Source: Anastrepha obliqua (Eukaryota > Arthropoda > Insecta > Diptera > Tephritidae). Taken from it: 64,000 nucleotides of DNA. Made by a program: the position numbers and the translations under genes. The DNA lies in assembly GCF_027943255.1 (NCBI RefSeq), contig NC_072894.1:81197601-81261600 (forward strand). Reading direction: 5' to 3'. This document shows, in pieces, positions 56,483-64,000 of the stretch (within the stretch, counting starts at the first letter, position 1; the number at the start of each line of letters is the position of its first letter). The notes beneath the pieces are model-generated. The model made no database searches, was not told the origin of the DNA, and saw only the letters and a list, made by a program, of their open reading frames with translations.

Positions 56483-57218
56483 GGGGGGAGCCTGGTTTAT
56501 GAGGTCTAAAAATTGCATCTCTTTGAGATTTTTTTTTTTTTAAGGAAAAAATTAATTTAGCACTGCAAAGTTTTTTCTATCTTTTAATGAACATTTAAAA
56601 AGTATAAAAAATGTTTGTACTAGTTAAAATAAGTTGAAAAAAATGTTTAACATATAAATGAGTAGAGCGCTGCAAGGCTGGAGTTTCCAACTGGCGTACA
56701 AGATACAGCTCGTAATTATTATCTGAAGGAAAAAATTTCTAATTATCATGATTTTTTATTCTAGATGAACTAAAAAAGCTGAGAGAAATTCCAAAATTTC
56801 AACTTTTTGGAGGTTTTAAAGAAAAAAGTGCCTTTCTATAAAAAAAACACTTCAACTTGGTATAAAAATCTTGAAAATTTTTTTTTATCTATTTTGTTAG
56901 TTCAAATAGAAGAAAATTTAATACTGAAGGGAACAAGCTATGATTCATTTCAAAAGGTTCATTAGTTTTTTTTCATTCATGTACGCCAATTCAAAGAAAT
57001 CATAAAAATGAAAAGTCGAGAAAAGAAGATAAAGTTTGTACTATAGCTGTCCGGTCACAGCGTAACTACCTAACGCTCGCCAACCTTTGGCTTTGTATCT
57101 ACGGAAATATTGAGAATTAGGCTCTGTAACTTTGTGTGAATATTCTGAAATATATTAGGAATCGCTTAAAATGAAAAAAAAAAAAGATTTTTTTGACCTT
57201 ATAAACCAGGCTCCCCCT
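56483..57218. mobile_element. MITE with TTAA flanks (piggyBac-like), 736 bp
   Basis: TTAA at 56479-56482 and 57219-57222. Inner ends GGGGGGAGCCTGGTTTATGA (left) and, inverted, AGGGGGAGCCTGGTTTATAA (right), with about 30 bases closely matching. The interior is AT-rich, non-coding. The terminal sequence differs from the TTAA MITE at 21103-21790, so these are two families. Confidence 0.88.
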
Positions 57219-57276
57219 TTAACAATACCCTCATATTACTTATAGTTTGGGGAAAAAGAAATCCATTATTTTTGTG

Positions 57277-57500
57277 TTAATGGTTTAAAACTGTTTTATG
57301 GTCGGACTTTAGCTCCTGGGCTATGCTACGGCTATTAACATGTCGGTCAACTTCGATTATTTTTTTGATTTTATCTGTATTTTCGATGACGGCTTCGCCT
57401 GGCCGAAGTGCATCCTTAACATCAAAAATGCCTGAACGGAATCGACGAAACCAAAATTGCTCATAAATATCTGTTAACACCCTGTAACTCCCTATAACAC
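57277..57500 (-). mobile_element. Mariner N-terminal fragment
   Basis: The frame FWFRRFRSGIFDVKDALRPG then NTDKIKKIIEVDRHVNSRSI and AQELKSDHKTVLNH is the second helix-turn-helix of a cecropia-type mariner transposase, truncated at 57277. It begins right after the TTAA MITE region. Confidence 0.85.
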
Positions 57501-57639
57501 CCAAAAACAGCGAAATAGTTTTTTTAGTGTGGAGTGTTACTTTGACAGCGAGCATGAACTTTAAATTACTTGATCGATACTTTACGAGATATCGATCACT
57601 ACAGACATCTACAGATAGAATAATGGGTTCCTTTTTCAA

Positions 57640-59390
57640 AACTTACCAACAAGGCAAACAAGTGTGTCAAACGAATTTACCTTGATTTCTTTCAGGATTG
57701 TAAAAAGGGGTTTATTCACGATGGTGCCTTTTCGTAGCTCTGAGGTAGTCACATATTATATTTGGTACTGCTGATAATATCCTTTTTCTGAAAACTTTTC
57801 GAAATGTGCATAAACGGTACGACCTACATACAATGAAGACTGAACCTCTTGGATCAGTGTCGTCCTTTGAAAACGCCATCTTCACATGCACGGCCCTCTT
57901 ACAAAAAAGAAAAGTCAATTTGTTTAATTCCATCTCGGCTAGCCCTAATTAGAAAACTCTACACATATGTACATATATCCAGAATGGGAAGAAAAAGCAT
58001 TTTTGCTGTTTATAATGCAGAATGCGGTTTCAGTGTTTAGAAGAGCATTGCTTCTCCCCTTATCCTCACCTTATCCCCTCAGATCGCCATTGGTTTCGGT
58101 CATTGAAAACCTCTTTTTAAATCCGAAAATCCAAAAGCTCGACACTGATGGACTCGCACTGTCTGAAAAATAGTTAAATTTATTAAAATTTCTTAAATAA
58201 TTTTATAGAGCTCCTGATGTAGGACTACATTCTTATCGTGTATTTAGCGAAAATAATAAGATAACAATACAAATTTAAACTACGAAGAGCGACTGATAAA
58301 CTCGCGGTCCAAGGTACCTACTTAATGAATGAAATATATGGACTTATTTTCTAATTCTTATAATTCTTCTAAATTTATCCTTATGATTGCTGGCAGAAGT
58401 CGCGTTGTAGTGTAAGTAAATTATTATTATGTGCCAAATATATTTCAAAACTCTTAAACCAGGTCCATCTTCCGTTGCAGCGTTGTCACACAGTGCTATC
58501 GACTTTTATTTATATTGCACCAGAACATCGTATACACCATTAAAAATACTAAAATACTAGAATTTGAGAAGTATACGCTGCATCTACTGGCGTGTACATA
58601 TAAACAATAGAAATTTAATATGTTTACTCTGACGGCCATTCCCTTGGTATACTTTACCATACAATAAGTAGACATGCGTATTAAAAATTAAGTTTAAGTT
58701 CAAGTAGCAAAAGGCCAGTTCACTTTGCTATGTCGTTAAAGCAAAGTTATTTTGAGTATGTGTGTCAGTGAATAGATAACACTGTGCGAAAAATATAAAG
58801 TCAAAATGTGGAGGGTGGAAAACAATTAAGATATTAATACCTATGTAAAGCGGCCGGCGTAATCGAATAACCAATTCTGCCACTACATATTTTTAAGAGG
58901 ATTCTATAGTTAAAGGTGTAATAAGAATATCAAGATATCTATACTGGCCTTAGAGCAAGTGTCACTCCTTTGAGTGCGTGTGTTTATGCAGTGGTCCATT
59001 TAGAAGGGAGCTTGGGTAAGTTTCCGAACCCACCCAAGAGCTCTATGCCGGCCCGACGAGAGGGGGGGGGGGGGGGGGGCGGAGGGAACGGGTACTTTTT
59101 CCCCCGGGCCCGGAGTTCTCAGAGGGGCCCGGACTCGAGATTATACGTATTTATATGAATTAGACATTATTGGAAAGGGCCTGCATTTGCAATTTTCCCC
59201 CGGGGCCCGGATATGCTCTCTACGGCCCTGGCTCTATGTCTTTAAGAATTAATTTGCTATAAGCAACTTGTAAGGGGAAAAGTGAGGTAGAAACTTTACG
59301 TGGGAATTAACTATACGAAAAAATACGAAGAATAAAAATCCGCAGGTTTTGTTTTACAATTTATTTTTATTTTCTGTACACAATACTGCG
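57640..59390. other. No gene recognised (spacer with poly-G tract)
   Basis: No gene family. 59062-59079 is a run of 18 G. Downstream, GGGCCCGG-type strings (CCCCCGGGCCCGG near 59101 and CCCCCGGGGCCCGG near 59197) repeat about 95 bases apart. Confidence 0.45.
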
Positions 59391-59392
59391 GA

Positions 59393-59655
59393 GGTTGCTG
59401 TTGCTGAATGGGTTAATGCGTGACTGCTATTCGGTAGTACCCGGGTTTGAATCTACAGGTATGAAACATCAAATGATAGAAACAGTTTTTCCTAATGTCG
59501 GTCACCCTTCGGCTAACAATCGAAAAAATCCGAGTGTATTTCTGCCATGAAGAAGCTCCGTATAAGGAGACGGTATAAAACAGTCGATCCCTCCTGTAAA
59601 TTAATGTGTAAGCCCTTTTTGCGTGCTTAGCCAAGCTCCTATTCCTAGTGGGCAA
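59393..59655 (+). mobile_element. tRNA-derived SINE, copy 9 (diverged)
   Basis: The head GTTGCTGAATGGGTTAATGC with B-box-like GGGTTTGAATCTACAGG is followed by AAATGATAGAAACAG, GTCGGTCACCCTTCGGC, GTGTATTTCTGCCATGAAG, GCGTGCTTAGCCAAGCTCCT and CTAGTGGGCAACACCC. Order is as in the family, with drift. Confidence 0.75.
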
Positions 59656-59659
59656 CACC

Positions 59660-60205
59660 CATTTCTAAATACAAAGCGACGTGCTTACAAATGCGTTTTC
59701 TTCTAAAATTTTAAACTCGAAATCGAATCTTCGTGGCCTAACTTACTCATGCATTGCTTTTGTGGATAATCCAATCATGGATTTTTTGAATAAGAAAAAA
59801 GATATATGTCAATATTTTGTTTCTAGATACTTTTCATATAAGTAATTATATTATTATTAATTAAAGCTACGACGACATGACACGACCTCTTACACACAAA
59901 CTCAATACTGGCATCCAAAGTGGGACTCAACATCACCGTCTCTCTCAACGAACCCCACCTATAGAAGAAGTTCAAAGTTTCTGCTATCTAAGATGAATTA
60001 TTTTAATCTCTGGCGGCTGTGCCGAAAACAACAAAAACAGAATAAAGAAGTCACGGGCAATTAAAAAACATCTTAGTTGAATAACGCTATACTATTCAAT
60101 AATGTGTTTTTGTTTGGTGGATATTTCTGCAAGATCTGTGATATAGCAGTCTTATTTCTTCTTCGTAACTTGAAGGTGCATCAATGCAATCTGAAACGAT
60201 GCATC
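59660..60205. other. No gene recognised
   Basis: Spacer. A weak RTE-like string (LNTGIQSGTQHHRLSQ-type frame near 59900) is not enough for a call. Confidence 0.35.
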
Positions 60206-60214
60206 TATATAAGA

Positions 60215-60805
60215 ACATGCGAATGGGTTGGTGCGTGACTACTATTTGAAATTGCACCGATTCGAATCTCCGTGCAAGAAACATCAAATAATAGAAAAAG
60301 TTTTTTCTTATAGCGGTCGGCCCTCGGTAGGCGATTCCAAATCTTCATAAAAATCCATTTGCCGATCCCTCCATTCGTGGAACAACATCAAGACGCACGC
60401 CACAAATAGGAGGAAGGAGCTCGGCCAAATACCCAAACAGAGTGTAAGTAAAAAAAAAAAAATAAATAATTGGCGCGTACACTTCTGTTAGGTGTTTGGC
60501 CGAGCTCCTCCTCCTATTTGTGGTGTGTGTCTTGATGTTGTTCCACAAAGGGAGGGGCCTACAGTTTCAAGCCGACTCCGAACGGCAGATATTTTTATGA
60601 GGAGCTTTTTCATGGCAGAAATACATTCGGAGGTTTGCCATTGCCTGCCGAGGGGCGACCGCTATTAGAAAAATGTTTTTATTAATTTTGCTTTCACCGA
60701 GATTCAAACCAACGACCTCTCTGTGAATTCCGAATGGTAATCACGCACCAACCCACTCGGCTACGGCGGCCGCCAAAGAGTGTAAGTGCCAACTATATAA
60801 TAATT
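60215..60805 (+). mobile_element. tRNA-derived SINE, copy 10, interrupted
   Basis: The head GCGAATGGGTTGGTGCGTGA and B-box-like GATTCGAATCTCCG run through GTCGGCCCTCGGTAGGCG and AAGACGCACGCCACAAATAG to ACCCAAACAGAGTGTAAGT, where copy 11 interrupts. After it, AGAGTGTAAGTGCCAACTAT finishes the family 3' end (about 60776-60805). Confidence 0.85.
60460..60773 (-). mobile_element. tRNA-derived SINE, copy 11, inserted in copy 10
   Basis: Full-length minus-strand copy (head GGCGGCCGCCGTAGCCGAGT at the right, B-box-like GGTTTGAATCTCGG). It is flanked by the duplicated AGAGTGTAAGT (about 60438-60448 and 60776-60786). On its own strand the 3' end is followed by a T-rich tail, TTATTTATTTTTTTTTTTTT, instead of an A tail. 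Confidence 0.9.
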
Positions 60806-60836
60806 AACTATATATATCCTTCTATATTTCACATAA

Positions 60837-62155
60837 CAGGTGGCACTAAAGTAATCCTCCTATCAGAAAATGCTATAAATTTTGCGATTGACCCCTAATG
60901 TCAGTTCTGTTTTGACATTTGTGTAGTAAACACATGCGAAATACACGTTAATAAACAATGTTACGCTACACTGCTCCAGAACGCGGAATATTGCTGACTA
61001 TTTATTTGACCAATAATCGGTCGGTGACTTTGGCACAATGTGAATTTCGTCGCAGATTTCCTCGCCGCCCAACGCCTACTGGTGAAACACTGCGACGTTT
61101 AGCCATTCGCCTCGAAGAGACTGGCACAACACGAGATGCTGCCAGGCGTGGCAGACCCCGGAGTAGCCGTTCTGCAGAGAATATTGCTGCTGTAGCCGAG
61201 GATATCATAGAAGCGCCGTCGACATCGACCAGACGACGTGCCACGCAAATGGTTATCAGTCGACGGTGTTTACAGCGAATTTTGGTACAAGTTTGGAAGA
61301 TGTTTCCGTACAAAGTCCAGACGGTGCATTAGCTGTTAGCTGCTGACCGCCAATCGCGTCTAACATACGCTCAAGCTATCCTTAATTACCACCAAGAGGA
61401 ACACGATTTTTCATCAAAAATAATCATGAGTGATGAGGCCCATTTCCATCTTAGCGGGTACGCAAATAAGCAAAGTTTACGCTTCTGGGGCACTGAAAAT
61501 CCGCGTGTAACCCACGAGGAGCCATTACACCCGCTCAAAGTCACTGTATGGTGTGCTGTTTTCGCTGGAGGAGTCATCGGACCTTTTTTTTCGAAGACGT
61601 CGCGGGCCAAACGGTTACTGTGAATGGTAAGCGCTACAGAGCAATGATCAACGAGTTCTTTTTGCCGCAACTTGATGAATTGGGATTGGAAAAGATGTGG
61701 TTCCAACAGCACGGTGCAACGGTACACACTGCACGTGCCACAACCGATATGCTGAAGGATGCATTTCCCGGGTGCCTAATCTCCCGTTTTGGCGATTTGC
61801 ACTGGCCAGCAAGATCGCCTGATTTGACCGCTCCAGACTTCTTTTTGTGGGGCTTTTTGAAGGCGTGGGTTTATGTCAACAAGCCTCAGACTCTTGCAGC
61901 TCTTAAAGAAAATATCCGTCGAGAATGTGAGAATCTATCGCCGGAAGTTTTGGCCAAAGTGATGGAAAATGCCATAAAAAGGGCTCAAATGGCAATCAAC
62001 TGTGGCGGCGACCATTTACATGACATCATATTCTCGACTTGATGTAAAAAAAATTAAAAGACCAAATAAAAATAATCCACAAGAAGAATCAAAGTTTTTC
62101 ATTTTCTTTTAAATTACAGCCAAAAAAATTGCAAGGTTACTTTTGCGCCACCTTG
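60837..62155 (+). mobile_element. DD41D transposon, third family, nearly intact
   Basis: Ends CAGGTGGCACTAAAGTAATC and, inverted, CAAGGTGGCGCAAAAGTAAC. The transposase starts ATG at 60958: LRYTAPERGILLTIYLTNNR, then RRRFPRRPTPTGETLRRLAI, EETGTTRDAARRGRPRSSRS (helix-turn-helix region plus GRPR AT-hook-like linker). A stop at 61330 follows, then the same frame continues with IIMSDEAHFHLSGYANKQS and VTVWCAVFAGGVIGP. A shift occurs in the T-run at 61584-61592, then TVTVNGKRYRAMINEFFLPQ, MWFQQHGATVHTARATTDML and LHWPARSPDLTAPDFFLWGF, ending DHLHDIIFST, stop at 62040-62042. The spacing to the last D is 41, but the second catalytic acid is H (QQH), so even without the stop and shift it would be inactive. 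Confidence 0.93.
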
Positions 62156-62159
62156 CACA

Positions 62160-63635
62160 TTCTGAAAAAGTGTGCTATTTTCTTGGAATATTTGTAAATT
62201 CCAGAAAATTCAGTATAGTCAAAGTGAGTGCGATGACCAATGTTTGTATGTTTGTACTAGAGTCAAATTATTCTTCTAAAATTCTCGAAGCAATGGCAAC
62301 GCAATATATTAAACCTTGTTGATGGAATGTAAGCTTGTTACAAATTCAAAGTCCGTAGCCATTTTCCATTTCCATCAAAGTCCATTTTCTAAAATTCTTG
62401 CGTCTTTTTCGTTAGTTCCAAAGTTTCGAACGAAAACTACTCATCAAAATATTTCACAGCTCCATACTTTGACACATATCAAGTAAGTTTCGATCTTGCC
62501 GAAGTTTTTGCTCTCTTAGTTTTAACAGAACCATAAATTGTTTTTTTTTTTAAATTAGCATTATTTTGGGAGCGTTGAAAACTCGTTAAATCGTTTCTAT
62601 GGTGCCACGCCAACCTGTAATAGCTGATACTTTGTTGGCTACAGATTTTGCAAGATTGTGAGCATGAGTGACACAATTTTTATGTTTACAACAAAACTTA
62701 AATGTCCGCGTCTCAAATTTTCCCGAAAACGGCAAAACCGTGCTAACCGGTACCAGTTAGACACACCAAGTGAAGCCAAGTTGTACCACATCGAATTTAA
62801 GTCCATTTGAATGGCATGACCTAACTAGCGGAACCGGGACTCCTACTGCGAGGCAGTGGACCGTATGTGTACCTACAAAATGCCATACGTCATTTTTGTT
62901 GACTACATCTCGGCACACATATTTTCCAGCATCCTTTCAAGAGCCTCATTACTCGTGTAAATATAATTGACAGTGCGAATACAGAAATACAGTCCACATA
63001 CTTTTAGTAATTGAAGCTTTATATTTATATTAAGCAAGTTTTCAGTCTCGACGTGTTTCCCTGTGGTCGAAGCTGCATTGGTCGCAATATCTCATTACAT
63101 GCTATTCATTCTTGTTAAGCTGAAATATTTTCGAGCAGCAAAGGGGGAAGGTGTTTTAATCATTCCACCCACCACGCCTATCTACAAGTAGGCTGTGTAC
63201 ATAAGTAAGTAACTGACACACATTGATAACATTGACACACAGGCGGCAGTGGATAGGCTGCTCCTGCCACACGAAGTGGCACATCATTGAATTTAATGCA
63301 AACGACGTTGCGACGTTGGCACATTCCCACTTTACAAGGCTATAACTACCCAATAAACATTTAGCTTGGCTAAAAACTCGAAAACTAGTCTCTCACATTG
63401 AAATTTCCCTTCGACAATGCGTTGGGTTTTGAGTTCAATACGAAGATAAAATACATTGGATAACGAGGGTTCTATTTTGCTGGGGAATGTCTTAGTCCTC
63501 GAATCGAAACCAACCTATTTTTACGTTCATTATTGAATGTGAGTCTTGTAAATAAGACACATTTCATATTAACTTTCTAATTGCTAACTAAGCTTTATTA
63601 TTATATTTATACATTTTTTTATTCGGATTGTGAGC
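62160..63635. other. No gene recognised
   Basis: Spacer with short frames lacking motifs. Confidence 0.4.
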
Positions 63636-63639
63636 CGGA

Positions 63640-63960
63640 ACTCTAGAACTTACGCTATATTCTTTAAGATCTACCTGGCAGCCTGGCTTATTCGGTTTCT
63701 TTAGCATTGCTGCTTGTGCAAGTCGCCCGTCAGCCATTTTTTTGACATGTCGGTTCCACTCTTTTTGGTATTATCGGCTTCATTTGAATTACATTTTTAA
63801 TTTCGCATATGCGCCTTGTCTCTTCGTTTCGATTAAGATCTAGTCCCCGATAGTATGTAGAGCTTGCATCTCTTTAGTGTTCATAATTCCCTGCGTTACG
63901 AAAGTGTCTGCTCGAGATTCTACTCTGTACGTTATAATTAGTCTTGATAAATTCTATTTA
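63640..63960 (-). mobile_element. LINE C-terminal tail, degenerate
   Basis: Minus-strand frames give VESRADTFVTQGIMNTKEMQ, LDLNRNEETRRICEIKNVIQ and, in another frame, KEWNRHVKKMADGRLAQAAM then LKKPNKPGCQV. WN.HV.RM...RLA..A followed by a P/G-rich stretch is the tail style of RTE/CR1-like LINEs. It may extend past the window end. Confidence 0.55.
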
Positions 63961-64000
63961 AGGCGATTTTATAAAATTAGATGAAACAAGGTCTTAGATA

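Noticed and set aside
1..64000. CRISPR arrays, operons, bacterial promoters or riboswitches
   Set aside because: No regular direct-repeat/spacer arrays or prokaryotic gene spacing; the sequence is plainly eukaryotic.

Overview
The window looks like AT-rich, repeat-dense intergenic or intronic DNA from a higher fly, most likely a tephritid fruit fly. The pointers are DD41D (rosa-type) and several mariner-subfamily transposons, Jockey-, RTE- and I/R1-type LINE remains, Helitrons, a tRNA-derived SINE in many copies and abundant (ATGT/ACAT)n microsatellites. The species call is inference. I found no intact host gene. Nearly every recognisable coding stretch is a piece of a mobile element, and most are broken by stops, frameshifts or later insertions.

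Layout. 1-8.7 kb: a Jockey LINE 3' half, two SINE copies and a decayed Helitron PIF1 helicase (minus strand). 8.7-16 kb: a nest made of a LINE reverse-transcriptase gene split by an unnamed repeat and a DD41D deletion derivative, then a TIR-bounded element (11.3-15.9 kb) holding a Helitron with both ends visible, which itself holds a Jockey tail. 17-25.3 kb: RTE, I-type and endonuclease-bearing LINE pieces, DD41D copies and a TTAA-flanked MITE. 27.4-30.9 kb: the most unusual object, a 3.5-kb element with nearly identical ~600-bp terminal inverted repeats around one FEN1/XPG-like nuclease gene and no recognisable DDE transposase. 30.9-38.3 kb: a mariner relic, DD41D relics and a LINE. 41-45 kb: a Tc1-type MITE, LINE tails, Tc1 and PIF/Harbinger transposase relics. 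45-51 kb: an unrecognised coding-like block, SINEs, a mariner deletion derivative with both ends, a DD41D relic and an endonuclease/exonuclease/phosphatase fragment. 52.3-57.6 kb: a mariner relic, then a Jockey LINE split by a cecropia-type mariner and a DD41D derivative, then a second TTAA MITE. 59-62.2 kb: SINEs, two of them nested, and a nearly intact DD41D transposon. 63.6-64 kb: a LINE tail.

How the parts relate. There are no operons or pathways here. The logic is serial transposition: insertions can be ordered from split reading frames and target-site duplications. The FEN-like element is the strongest candidate for an undescribed system. All seven metal-binding acid positions of FEN1-type nucleases can be matched in its protein, its TIRs differ by only a few bases, and part of its gene is repeated in inverse orientation inside the right TIR. 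Its gene also carries a frame break at an A_AAA_AAG heptamer. The closest published comparison I know is the Academ superfamily, which has an XPG-nuclease-bearing lineage; homology needs a search.
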